Shown here piece after piece: positions 15,822 through 25,574 of a stretch of DNA of 64,000 nucleotides (position 1 is the first letter of the stretch; every line of letters starts with the position of its first letter). The position numbers and the translations under genes are program-made. Where the stretch lies: contig NZ_AP013294.1 in NCBI RefSeq assembly GCF_000829195.1, positions 2,305,001 to 2,369,000 on the forward strand, written 5' to 3'. Under the pieces are notes generated by a model. It saw only the letters and a list, made by a program, of their open reading frames with translations, made no database searches and was not told the origin of the DNA. The stretch comes from Bacillus sp. OxB-1 (GTDB taxonomy: Bacteria; Bacillota; Bacilli; Bacillales_A; Planococcaceae).

Positions 15822-16607
15822 ATGATGACATTGAACGCATTGGAAATTACACAGACAGTTGAAACTGGGAAGCCGCTAGCAGGCCAAGTTGCTATCGTGA
15901 CGGGGGGATCGCGTGGCATCGGCGCTGCGATTGCGAAGGAGTTGGCCCGCAATGGCGCCATCGTGGCCATCAATTTCGTATCCGGCTTTGAAAAGGCGGA
16001 GAGCGTTGTAAGAGAGATTGAGGAACAAGGTGGTGCGTCATTTGCTTTCCAATCCGATGTTTCAAAAGCAGAGGATGTTCAAGAGTTCATCAAAGAAGTA
16101 AAAGACCGTTTTGGCAAAATCGATATTCTGGTCAATAATGCCGGCATCACTCGGGACCGGACATTCCGCAAACTGTCCCAGGAAGAGTGGAATGAAGTGA
16201 TCAACGTCAACCTGAGCAGCGTGTATCATACGACGTCAGCCGTCATCAACCATATGCTGGCACAGAAATACGGCCGGATCATCAACATCAGCTCCATCAT
16301 CGGCCAGGCCGGCGGTTTCGGGCAGACGAACTATTCTGCGGCGAAAGCGGGGATGCTCGGTTTCACCAAGTCGCTTGCCTTGGAGACGGCACGGAACGGT
16401 ATTACGGTCAATGCCATTTGCCCAGGATTCATCGCAACAGAAATGGTGGCGGCCATGCCGGAAAACGTCCTCGATTCGATCGTATCGAAAGTGCCGATGC
16501 AACGTTTAGGGAAAACGGAGGAAGTCGCGGAAGCTGTTCTGTTCCTCGCACAAGCCGACTATATCACAGGCCAGCAAATCAATGTGAATGGCGGGCTTTA
16601 TATGTAA
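15822..16607 (+). CDS. phaB: Acetoacetyl-CoA reductase PhaB
   Basis: An NADPH-dependent short-chain dehydrogenase that reduces acetoacetyl-CoA to (R)-3-hydroxybutyryl-CoA, the monomer for PHB. The 261-residue protein has the cofactor loop TGGSRGIG near residue 27, NNAG near residue 108, the catalytic Ser in INISSIIG and the YSAAK pair (Tyr and Lys) near residue 172, and the usual C-terminal ITGQQINVNGG. An N-terminal extension of about 20 residues precedes the Rossmann fold. Two adjacent ATGs (15822, 15825) are both possible starts. It lies between phaR and phaC, fixing its role as PhaB rather than FabG. Confidence 0.93.
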   Translation: MMTLNALEITQTVETGKPLAGQVAIVTGGSRGIGAAIAKELARNGAIVAINFVSGFEKAESVVREIEEQGGASFAFQSDVSKAEDVQEFIKEVKDRFGKIDILVNNAGITRDRTFRKLSQEEWNEVINVNLSSVYHTTSAVINHMLAQKYGRIINISSIIGQAGGFGQTNYSAAKAGMLGFTKSLALETARNGITVNAICPGFIATEMVAAMPENVLDSIVSKVPMQRLGKTEEVAEAVLFLAQADYITGQQINVNGGLYM

Positions 16608-16659
16608 GTTAAAGTAATTCATATCGTAAGTTGAATTTATTATATTACCTATTCACTTA

Positions 16660-16816
16660 GTTGATTGGAGTGCAGAGCGGCGACTCCGGCGAAGGCCGTC
16701 ACGTAGAACGGCCTTTGTGCCAAAAAGCGTAGCGTTTGGCAACAAATCGAACCCTTCGCTGTTCGATTGGCTGAAGCCGTGCCCGCGGAAAGCGTCCGCT
16801 CGGAACGGAAATCAAC
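16660..16816 (-). repeat. Family A intergenic repeat, copy 3
   Basis: 157 bp in the reverse orientation, ends GTTGATT/AATCAAC, inner pair GAGCGG/CCGCTC. The middle carries two extra hairpins (GCCAAAAAGCGTAGCGTTTGGC region and AATCGAACC...GTTCGATT) also present in copy 4. Confidence 0.85.
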
Positions 16817-16912
16817 GGTTAGAAGAAGTTATGTATTTCAACTTATATAGAAACAGAGAAGGGTAGACTTCCCATGCAGGGGAGGTCAGTGGAATTGTGG
16901 AGGAGGAGAACA

Positions 16913-18001
16913 ATGATTTATTCCAATGTAAAAGAAGTGGAAAACTGGATGGATGCCATGCCGGAAGATGTACGGAAGAGCTACACGCGTTTTAAACGGA
17001 TGACGGAGGTTCTGACGAAAGAGCCGGAACCGCAAGTGGGGCAAACGCCGAAAGAGGTCATCTGGACGAAAAACAAAGCGAAGCTCTACCGCTATCAACC
17101 GGCTGTCAAAAAGACGAATAAAATACCGGTCCTGATGGTATACGCGCTGATCAACAAGCCGTATATCCTCGACTTATATCCGGGAAATAGCCTGATCGAA
17201 CATCTGACAAACCAAGGGCATGATGTATACCTGTTGGACTGGGGGACACCGGGATACGAAGACCGCCATATGAAGTTGGATGATTTCATCTTGGACTACA
17301 TTCCAAGAGCCGTCAAAAAAGTGCTGCATACATCGGATGCAAAAGAGATTACAATGTTCGGCTACTGCATGGGCGGCACGATGACGGCGATCTTCACAGC
17401 GCTGCATCCGGAGTTGCCGATCCGCAATCTGGTGCTGATGACAAGTCCATTCGACTTCGCTGACGCGGGCCTGTATACGAACTTCTTGGATAAACGATAT
17501 TTCAATCTGGATAAAGTGGTCGATACGCTTGGAATGGTGCCGCATGATATGATCGATTTCGGGAACAAAATGCTGAATCCGATTGCGAATTTCTACGGTC
17601 CGTATGTCAGTTTGGCAGACCGTGCGGATAATGAAGACTTCGTCAACAACTGGATGCTCATGCAGAAGTGGTTGAATGACGGAATCCCGTTCCCGGGCGA
17701 AGCGTACCGCCAATGGATCGGCGAATTTTATCAGGAAAATAAACTGATCCGGGGTGAATTGTACATCCGGGGCCGTCAAGTCGAGTTATCCCAGATCAAG
17801 GCGAACCTATTGAATATCGCAGGTGAATTCGACAATATCGTCTCGCCGAACCAATCGGAACCGATCAATGGCAAAGTGTCGAGCAAAAACAAGGAATACC
17901 ATGTCATGAAAACGGGCCATGTCTCCGTCGTCACAGGACGCCGTGCAATCAACGGAACGTACCCGTTGATCGATGAATGGCTTGTGAAACATTCACAGTA
18001 A
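16913..18001 (+). CDS. phaC: Class IV PHA synthase catalytic subunit PhaC
   Basis: PhaC polymerises (R)-3-hydroxyacyl-CoA into polyester at the granule surface. Reading from the ATG at 16913 (after GTGGAGGAGGAGAACA) gives 362 residues, the length of B. megaterium PhaC; the in-frame ATG at 16874 lacks such a site. The lipase-like box GYCMGG holds the nucleophile Cys152; the other triad members are the Asp in GEFDNIVSP and the His in KTGHVSVV. The conserved LLDWGTPGYED stretch is present. A family A repeat lies between phaB and phaC, which may weaken coupling of the two genes. A strong terminator follows. Confidence 0.95.
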   Translation: MIYSNVKEVENWMDAMPEDVRKSYTRFKRMTEVLTKEPEPQVGQTPKEVIWTKNKAKLYRYQPAVKKTNKIPVLMVYALINKPYILDLYPGNSLIEHLTNQGHDVYLLDWGTPGYEDRHMKLDDFILDYIPRAVKKVLHTSDAKEITMFGYCMGGTMTAIFTALHPELPIRNLVLMTSPFDFADAGLYTNFLDKRYFNLDKVVDTLGMVPHDMIDFGNKMLNPIANFYGPYVSLADRADNEDFVNNWMLMQKWLNDGIPFPGEAYRQWIGEFYQENKLIRGELYIRGRQVELSQIKANLLNIAGEFDNIVSPNQSEPINGKVSSKNKEYHVMKTGHVSVVTGRRAINGTYPLIDEWLVKHSQ

Positions 18002-18035
18002 CAGAGCGCAACCTGCCGCCTCGGGCAAGGTGGCA

Positions 18036-18081
18036 GACCATAGTCGAACTTCCAATTCGGAAGTTTGCCTATGGTTTTTTT
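18036..18081 (+). terminator. Terminator after phaC
   Basis: ACCATAG...CTATGGT outer stem and AACTTCC/GGAAGTT inner stem, followed by TTTTTT. Confidence 0.88.
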
Positions 18082-18199
18082 AAATGAAGGAAAATATTAC
18101 GGGAAATGAAAAGGAGAACGGCCAAACTGGACGAAATGGTATACATGCAGTCTATTCGAAAGATTGCAAACGAGGGGAAGAGAATGGGAGAGGGTACAT

Positions 18200-19384
18200 A
18201 TGAGTTTGTTGGCGGGATTGAAGATTTTGGATTTTTCTACGTTGTTGCCGGGACCGTATGCAACGATGATGCTGGCCGATCTGGGGGCGGATGTGATCCG
18301 AATCGAATCAGCGACGCGGCAGGATTTGGTCCGCAGCATGCCCCCGGTTGACGGGGAGGGCACTTCCGCGACACATGGCCATTTGAATCGGTCGAAGAAG
18401 TCGATGACGTTGAATTTGAAACTGGATGAGTCGAAGGAAATCATCCATGCTTTGCTGCAAGAGTATGATATTATCATAGAGCAATTCCGTCCGGGTGTGA
18501 TGGAGCGCCTCGGTTTGGATTACGAATCGCTGCGGCAGATCAATCCCCGATTGATCTATTGTTCGTTGACGGGGTTCGGGCAGACGGGACCTTACCGCAA
18601 TCGACCGGGGCATGACAATAACTTCCTAGCGCTATCCGGTATCATGGATTATTCGCGAAGGAAAGAGGGAGTACCCCCGACGATGGGCATTCAAATCGCG
18701 GATGTTGCAGGCGGATCGCTCCATTCCGTGATCGGCATTCTGGCAGCCGCCCTGCACCGGGAGAAAACGGGCGAAGGGCAGTATGTCGATGTCAGCATGA
18801 CGGACACTGCGTTTTCATTGAACGCGATGTATGGTCCGGGGTATTTGGTGGGAAAGGTGGAGCCGAAACCGGAAGAACTGATGCTGAATGGCGGCATCTT
18901 CTATGATTATTACGAGACGGCGGATGGTCGATTTTTTGCGGTAGGAAGTTTGGAACCCCAATTTCTGAAGCTGTTTTGCGAGGCGCTGGAAATTTCGGAT
19001 TCATTCGAAATGGCGCTCAGTGGGAAAGTGGCGGACCAGCAGTCGTTCAAGCAAAAGGTCCAAGATATATTCGTTTCGAAAACCTATGAGGAGTGGCTTG
19101 GCATTTTCAATGAGGATTTCGAAGGGTGCGTAGAACCTGTCCTTTCATTCGCGGAAGCGACCGAACATCCACAGATCCAAGCGCGCCAAATGGTCGTCGA
19201 AGTGCCGAAAGGGGACGGGACGACCCAGCGGCAAATCGCCTCGCCGATCAAATTCTCAACTGCACAGCCCGTATACTCCCATATAGGCGCGGGATTGGGG
19301 GAGCATACGGAATCGATTTTGCTTGCCCGTGGGTTCACCGCCGAGCAGATCGGGGAATGGAAAGAAAAAGGGGTCTTCAGTTAA
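18200..19384 (+). CDS. CaiB/BaiF family CoA-transferase (alpha-methylacyl-CoA racemase-like)
   Basis: A class III CoA-transferase family enzyme of 394 residues. The N-terminal block LAGLKILDFSTLLPGPYAT MLA-type region, followed by ADVIRIE, is typical. The AMACR-like stretch NRPGHDNNFLALSGIMDY near residue 142, with the His-Asp pair, points to the racemase branch more than to formyl- or crotonobetainyl-CoA transferases. TGEGQYVDVSMTD and GGIFYDYYETADGRF are further family marks. The ATG at 18200 is chosen over 18164 because it starts the conserved domain. Neighbouring phaC and glpK suggest a lipid or acyl-CoA role; the substrate cannot be read. Confidence 0.82.
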   Translation: MSLLAGLKILDFSTLLPGPYATMMLADLGADVIRIESATRQDLVRSMPPVDGEGTSATHGHLNRSKKSMTLNLKLDESKEIIHALLQEYDIIIEQFRPGVMERLGLDYESLRQINPRLIYCSLTGFGQTGPYRNRPGHDNNFLALSGIMDYSRRKEGVPPTMGIQIADVAGGSLHSVIGILAAALHREKTGEGQYVDVSMTDTAFSLNAMYGPGYLVGKVEPKPEELMLNGGIFYDYYETADGRFFAVGSLEPQFLKLFCEALEISDSFEMALSGKVADQQSFKQKVQDIFVSKTYEEWLGIFNEDFEGCVEPVLSFAEATEHPQIQARQMVVEVPKGDGTTQRQIASPIKFSTAQPVYSHIGAGLGEHTESILLARGFTAEQIGEWKEKGVFS

Positions 19385-19405
19385 TGTTGGAAAGAGGGGT
19401 GCTGA

Positions 19406-20896
<1,491 letters not shown>

Positions 20897-20904
20897 AAGA
20901 ACTA

Positions 20905-21080
20905 GGGGCTGTTTAGAAAGTAGGTTTTTCCAGTAAACATGCAAAAAGCAAGGGCTCTGGTCGCTTTCCGCGGGCCAGCCGTCGAGCCTCCTCCGGCTTA
21001 CAGCCGTGCGGGGTCTCGCCGGCCGGCTTTCCCGCAGTAGTCTCCCGCCGCCCTTGCTTTTTGCTGGTATCCGTCCTGGT
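20905..21080 (+). repeat. Family B repeat, copy 2 (decayed right end)
   Basis: Starts GGGGCTGTTTAGAAAGT and keeps the core GCAAGGGCTCTGGTCGCTTT and GTGCGGGGTCTCGCCGGCCG, but the right terminal repeat has lost its GGACAGCCCC end. Confidence 0.8.
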
Positions 21081-21117
21081 ATCCGGATTTTTCCTCGTGT
21101 CCCTAACATTACGTCCC

Positions 21118-21253
21118 GCGCTCATAACTTCGGGCTGCACGCCCATAACACGATCACGCGCGGCTAAAACTTTATGTAGTACGCTTATAAGTCTTCGCAT
21201 CGCGCTTATAGTACCGGGCTTCGCGCTCATAAATCATATCGCCGCGCTCAGGA
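21118..21253 (+). repeat. Seven-unit array with exact 21-bp period
   Basis: Units start at 21118, 21139, 21160, 21181, 21202, 21223 and 21244. The conserved 10-mer is GCGCTCATAA with variants ACGCCCATAA, ACGCTTATAA, GCGCTTATAG; unit 3 (GCGGCTAAAA) is weakest and unit 7 is cut short (GCGCTCAGGA). The other 11 bases vary freely. It lies between the family B copy and the 3' end of the NRDE gene. Confidence 0.85.
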
Positions 21254-21270
21254 CCCCCCATCAGCCACAA

Positions 21271-22035
21271 TCACTCAACCTGAAAAGTGAATGTGCGGTC
21301 TCCAGCAAACTCGCCGTCCCGATACGTCCGTTCCACGAAGGTGATGTTGTTTTCATGATCGACGAGCAGGACGGTGGAGGAACGGGTGCCGTATCCTTCC
21401 GACCGGATGAAAAGGGGGGACAGGACCCGTTCCAACTCTCCGCCGACTCCGGTATCGGGGAGTTGTTCGTCCGGGAATGGCTCGGCGTCGGCCAGCACGT
21501 CGAACAATTGATCCGGATGGATGGCGCAGTTTTGTTCAGCCAGCGCTCGGACCCTCGCTTTGCCCTTCACGACTTTAGGCCACGGCGTATCGAGGAAATG
21601 GTTGCTCAACCCGTGGGTCCCCGGGGTGATTACCGTCACTTCATTTTGGATATTCGAGTAATACATCAATTCCTCCGACGTACCGACAATCACATTGAAC
21701 CCCGCATACTGCTCCCGCTTCTCCTGCAACGAACCTAGGAATTCCGCGGCCGGGACATCGGAATTGAGGAAGCCTGTCACAATTTCACCGCGCGACCGGA
21801 CGTCGTTCCTTTGATGCTGCACATCCCGGTAATTGGTCAAAGCAGCGAAGCGCCCGTTCTTCGCGATGCCGAGCCATGTCCCTTTTTGGGATAGATCCCT
21901 GCCTGCCAACAGATGGGGATGATCTTCCCAAAACTGGGCCGGGGCAGTCGGCCTTTCGTAAAACTCATCCCGATTCGCTGCCACGATCAACCGATAGATC
22001 GGATGGTCCTGGAAATGAAAATTGATCAAACACAT
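21271..22035 (-). CDS. NRDE-family (TANGO2-like) protein
   Basis: A 254-residue member of the NRDE family, named for the motif seen here as AANRDEFYERPT near residue 20. The family, which includes human TANGO2, starts with Met-Cys and may be an N-terminal-nucleophile hydrolase fold; its substrate is not settled. Start ATG 22035 (MCLINFHFQ) is chosen because Cys2 is conserved and the upstream in-frame region is not family-like. Other marks are GRDLSQKGTWLGI, FAALTNYRD and LSNHFLDTPWPKV. The gene is alone, convergent to glpK, with a 21-bp repeat array near its 3' end. Confidence 0.85.
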   Translation of the reverse strand: MCLINFHFQDHPIYRLIVAANRDEFYERPTAPAQFWEDHPHLLAGRDLSQKGTWLGIAKNGRFAALTNYRDVQHQRNDVRSRGEIVTGFLNSDVPAAEFLGSLQEKREQYAGFNVIVGTSEELMYYSNIQNEVTVITPGTHGLSNHFLDTPWPKVVKGKARVRALAEQNCAIHPDQLFDVLADAEPFPDEQLPDTGVGGELERVLSPLFIRSEGYGTRSSTVLLVDHENNITFVERTYRDGEFAGDRTFTFQVE

Positions 22036-22177
22036 GACAACGTCACCTCTCCTTACCCAAAGTATACAATGTCCCCCTACCCAAGGAAAGGGACCCAACC
22101 TCGATCCGTAGGCCGCTACGTATAAACAGAGCCGAATACGGTGAAAATAATCATGCTAGAAAGAGAGGATGATTCAT

Positions 22178-22624
22178 TTGCACCGGAAAGGCTTTTTCAT
22201 CGTTTCGCTCATCGTGATCCTATGTATGCTTGCTGCTTGTCAGAATAAAAACATCGTGACGAAAGGGCCGGAGGGCGAAGATATTTCAGATGAACCGAAC
22301 GGCAGTTTGTACGGATTCACCGAGTTCACTTTCTCTGTGGATACAAAAGATAAGAAGGAGGCCATCCAGGCGATGTATAAGGAAGGCCGTGTTCATACCG
22401 AGGCGAATTATTTGAATAAAATTGAAAATATCTATGTACGTGGGAACAAAGCGTTAAAAAAATTGAATGAGATTTTCCCCAACATGTCCATCGATCCGGA
22501 AACCGATGACCTGGATATAATCAAACAGGTGACGGAGGCGTTTGAGATATCGGATTTCGAGAAAGCGAGCGTCAAGGTCAAGTTCAAAGGCCATGATCCG
22601 AAAGAGTTGATGTTCACCAAATGA
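22178..22624 (+). CDS. YusW-like lipoprotein
   Basis: A lipoprotein of about 148 residues resembling B. subtilis YusW. Signal peptide FFIVSLIVILCMLAAC ends in the lipobox LAAC with the lipidated Cys near residue 21. The C-terminal half contains NKALKKLNEIFP and DFEKASVKVKFKGHDPKEL, similar to the YusW domain. The TTG at 22178 is preferred: GAGAGG lies 9 bases before it, while the ATG at 22169 directly follows that site. Function unknown. Confidence 0.7.
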   Translation: MHRKGFFIVSLIVILCMLAACQNKNIVTKGPEGEDISDEPNGSLYGFTEFTFSVDTKDKKEAIQAMYKEGRVHTEANYLNKIENIYVRGNKALKKLNEIFPNMSIDPETDDLDIIKQVTEAFEISDFEKASVKVKFKGHDPKELMFTK

Positions 22625-22721
22625 CAGCATTCTATTCCCGAAAAGTTCAGAAATCATTACCTATTCACAAAGTATTTTGATAGGATGAAAGAGAGCCTAG
22701 TACAATAGGGAGGGAATGGAA

Positions 22722-24260
22722 ATGTTGACAGTAGGGAATATGGTCAGACAGAACGCATTGAAACTTGGGGATAAACCGGCTGTGATCTTTCAAGGCAAAA
22801 CAACCTCGTACAAGCAACTGAACGAGAGGGCGAACCGGCTGGCGAATGCGTTCCGGTCACGCGGCTATGAAAAAGGGGATAAAGTGGCTATATGGATGAA
22901 AAACAATGCCGCTTATGTCGACATAATTGCCGGCCTTTCCAAAATCGGGGTCATCATTGTCCCGATGAATTACCGGTTGGTCGGACGGGAAATTGAGTAT
23001 ATCCTTCAAAACTCCGATAGCCGGGGCCTCATTGTGACAGCGGAATATGAAAGCGAACTGGATTCCATCCAAGCGGTCGGGGAGTTGGACACTATTCTTG
23101 TCGTCGGTGGCACGTCCGCCGAGGGGCGACTGGATTATGAAACAACGATTCAGTCGGCGTCTGCCGAGGAACCGGAAACGGAAGTGGATGAGAAAGATAC
23201 ATTCTATATCGGCTATACGTCCGGCACGACCGGAAAGCCGAAAGGGGTCGTCATTTCCCAACGGTCCCGGGTTTTGACCGGAATGGCGGCTGCCTATGAA
23301 TATAAAATCGACGAGTCGGATGTCCATCTCGTCGCGGGTCCGATCTACCATGCCGCCCCATGGATTTTCCTCGTCATGCAGCTCATCGTCGGAGGGACGC
23401 TCGTCATCCATGAAACGTTCGAGGCGGAACAAGTCCTTGCGGATATTGAAAAATATCACATAACGAACACATTCCTGGCCCCGACGATGTACAGTTTCAT
23501 CACCAACGTCAAGGAGGAAGTGAAGGCGAAATACGACCTATCTTCCATCCGTGTCCTCATTTCGGCGGGCTCGCCGCTTGCGACGAAATCGAAAGAAGAT
23601 ATTTTGGCATTTTTCCCGGACGCCGATCTCCACGAATTTTACGGGTCCACGGAGTCCGCCATCACATTGAATATTAAACCGAAAGACATCGAAAACAAAG
23701 AACGCAGTGTCGGGCATCCGTTCCCGTTAGTCGACTGCCTCATTCTCGATGAGAATAAAGAACCGGTGAAACCTGGGGAAATCGGCGAACTTTATTTCAA
23801 AGGGCCGTATTTGCTCGACGAATATTATAGGAATCCGGAAGACACGAAAGCGTCCTTCTACCAAGGGTATTTTTCCGTCGGAGATATGGCGATGCAGGAT
23901 GAGGAAGGTTTCTATTATATTGTAGACCGGAAGAAGGACATGCTCATCAGCGGCGGGGTCAATATTTATCCGAGGGATATCGAAGAGGTGCTCTATACGC
24001 ATCCGGATATCATTGAAGCGGCGGTCATCGGAGTTCCCCATCCGGTTTGGGGAGAGGCCGTCAAAGCAATCGTCGTCCTTCGCGAGGGAACGGCATTGAC
24101 GGAACGGGACGTCATCGATTTCTGTGAAGGGCAAATGGCGGACTATAAAAAACCGAAGTCGGTCAGCTTCCTGCCAGAATTGCCGCGCAATCCATCCGGC
24201 AAAATATTGAAAACGAGCTTGCGCGACCAATATTGGGAAAAGGAACAGAGCAAAATCTGA
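22722..24260 (+). CDS. Acyl-CoA synthetase (AMP-forming, ANL superfamily)
   Basis: Activates a carboxylic acid to its acyl-CoA through an acyl-AMP. The 512-residue protein shows the P-loop YTSGTTGKPKG near residue 170, EFYGSTES near residue 310, the hinge region VGDMAMQDEEGFYYIVDRKKDM and the C-terminal catalytic Lys in NPSGKILKTSLRD. The ATG at 22722 is chosen, 8 bases after GGGAGG; the ATG at 22716 is too close. Substrate could be a medium- or long-chain fatty acid; with PHA genes, a CoA-transferase and PhaJ in the same 15 kb a role in feeding acyl-CoA pools is plausible but not shown. Confidence 0.9.
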   Translation: MLTVGNMVRQNALKLGDKPAVIFQGKTTSYKQLNERANRLANAFRSRGYEKGDKVAIWMKNNAAYVDIIAGLSKIGVIIVPMNYRLVGREIEYILQNSDSRGLIVTAEYESELDSIQAVGELDTILVVGGTSAEGRLDYETTIQSASAEEPETEVDEKDTFYIGYTSGTTGKPKGVVISQRSRVLTGMAAAYEYKIDESDVHLVAGPIYHAAPWIFLVMQLIVGGTLVIHETFEAEQVLADIEKYHITNTFLAPTMYSFITNVKEEVKAKYDLSSIRVLISAGSPLATKSKEDILAFFPDADLHEFYGSTESAITLNIKPKDIENKERSVGHPFPLVDCLILDENKEPVKPGEIGELYFKGPYLLDEYYRNPEDTKASFYQGYFSVGDMAMQDEEGFYYIVDRKKDMLISGGVNIYPRDIEEVLYTHPDIIEAAVIGVPHPVWGEAVKAIVVLREGTALTERDVIDFCEGQMADYKKPKSVSFLPELPRNPSGKILKTSLRDQYWEKEQSKI

Positions 24261-24265
24261 AAACG

Positions 24266-24463
24266 GGGGCTGTCCAGAAAGTGGATTTCCGGTTAAACAC
24301 GCAAAAAGCAAGGGCTCTGGTCGCTTTCCGCGGGCCAGCTGACGAGCCTCCTCCGGCTTACAGCCGTGCGGGGTCTCGTCGGCCGGCTTTCCCGCAGGAG
24401 TCTCCCGGCGCCCTTGCTTTTCGCTAGTATCCAACTCTGTGCCTGGACTTTTCGGACAGCCCT
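24266..24463 (+). repeat. Family B repeat, copy 3
   Basis: 198 bp, nearly identical to copy 1, with GGGGCTGTCCAGAAAGT at the left and ACTTTTCGGACAGCCC at the right. It begins 5 bp after the acyl-CoA synthetase stop. Confidence 0.88.
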
Positions 24464-24471
24464 TTTCGTGC

Positions 24472-25431
24472 TTATACTAGATAGGTGGTTCTTTCTTCCG
24501 TCTTATCCAATTCCGCGTCGTTGATGGCTTCGATGATGGGAATCATCTGGAGCAGTTGATCATTGATCGGTGTCGGTACGCCATACTTCTTGCCAAGTTC
24601 GCATACTTTTCCGGCGAAATATTCCACTTCTGTCTTCCGTCCGGCGTCGACATCTTGCAACATGGAGGTTTTCCCGTCCGGCGCCAATTTTGCCAATATC
24701 GGGCGGAAGGAATGGACATCCTCTTCCGTCAAATGGACTCCCGCTTTTTTGGACAATGCCACCACTTCATACATGGCGGCTTGCATCCACTGATGGGCGG
24801 CCGGCACGTTTTGGAACACTTTATACGGCGCGCGCAGGACAGCGGAAGTTTGATTGATCCCGACATTGAACATGAATTTCCACCAGAGCGTCCTCCAAAT
24901 ATCTTCCGGAACATCGTACGGGATTTCGGAACGGTCAAACAATTCCATGACCGCTTTCACATGATCCGATACCGTCTTGTCCTTTTCACCGAAGCAAATT
25001 TTCCCGATGCTGGAAAACCGCACTTCATTTCCCGAGCGGATGGCATCAATTCCGACGCACATGCTATAAAGGATCGGGTTGTCGGGATATACTGCAGCAA
25101 GCTCCTCTTCACTCGAAATTCCGTTCAGCAATGGGAGAAGAATCGTTTCGGGCCCGACATGGTGCTTCATATCGCGAATCGCTTCTTGCATTTCCGCGTT
25201 TTTCACTGCAATGATGATCAGGTCTGCAGGAGCCGCTTCTGCATCTGGCGTCGTAAAATGGAAGTGGACCAGTTCTCCTTCGACGTCGATGCCTGTTTTG
25301 GAATAGCGTCCGATCCGTTCTTCATTGGCAATGACGGTGTGCCGTTCGCCAAGCGTTTTATGTAGTCTGCTGCCATACGCAGCTCCGATTGCCCCGAGTC
25401 CGATCAGCGCTACCGATTGAATGGTCTTCAT
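24472..25431 (-). CDS. 2-dehydropantoate 2-reductase family protein (PanE/ApbA)
   Basis: NADPH-dependent reductase of the ketopantoate reductase family, used in pantothenate (CoA) synthesis. The 319-residue protein has the Rossmann loop IGLGAIGAAYGSRL near residue 12, the AVKNAEMQEAI segment with the conserved Lys near residue 77, LLNGISSEEEL, and the C-terminal domain KFMFNVGINQTSAVL with the Asn of the active site. The ATG at 25431 is 9 bases after GGAG. B. subtilis has two members (PanE and a paralogue), so which one this is cannot be told. No panBCD genes are near. Confidence 0.85.
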   Translation of the reverse strand: MKTIQSVALIGLGAIGAAYGSRLHKTLGERHTVIANEERIGRYSKTGIDVEGELVHFHFTTPDAEAAPADLIIIAVKNAEMQEAIRDMKHHVGPETILLPLLNGISSEEELAAVYPDNPILYSMCVGIDAIRSGNEVRFSSIGKICFGEKDKTVSDHVKAVMELFDRSEIPYDVPEDIWRTLWWKFMFNVGINQTSAVLRAPYKVFQNVPAAHQWMQAAMYEVVALSKKAGVHLTEEDVHSFRPILAKLAPDGKTSMLQDVDAGRKTEVEYFAGKVCELGKKYGVPTPINDQLLQMIPIIEAINDAELDKTEERTTYLV

Positions 25432-25574
25432 AGGATCCATCTCCTGTCATTAGAAAGTTTCCTATCAAGGATAGCATAATCATCAGTCAATTTGTAAAAC
25501 TCAAAACCTATTTCACGAGTTGGCAAACCGTGGTAGACTAGTAGCTACATTGAATTTATGAAGGAGGACCAAGT

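Noticed and set aside
16874-16912. Upstream ATG for phaC
   Set aside because: No suitable ribosome site, and the extra residues are not PhaC-like; the ATG at 16913 gives the usual 362 residues.
21118-21253. Possible CRISPR array
   Set aside because: Conserved part is only about 10 bp, spacing 11 bp, and there are no cas genes in the window.
21061-21738. Open plus-strand frame through the 21-bp array, giving xALI heptads
   Set aside because: No ribosome site or family-like protein, and most of the frame is antisense to the NRDE gene. The heptads follow from a period divisible by three.
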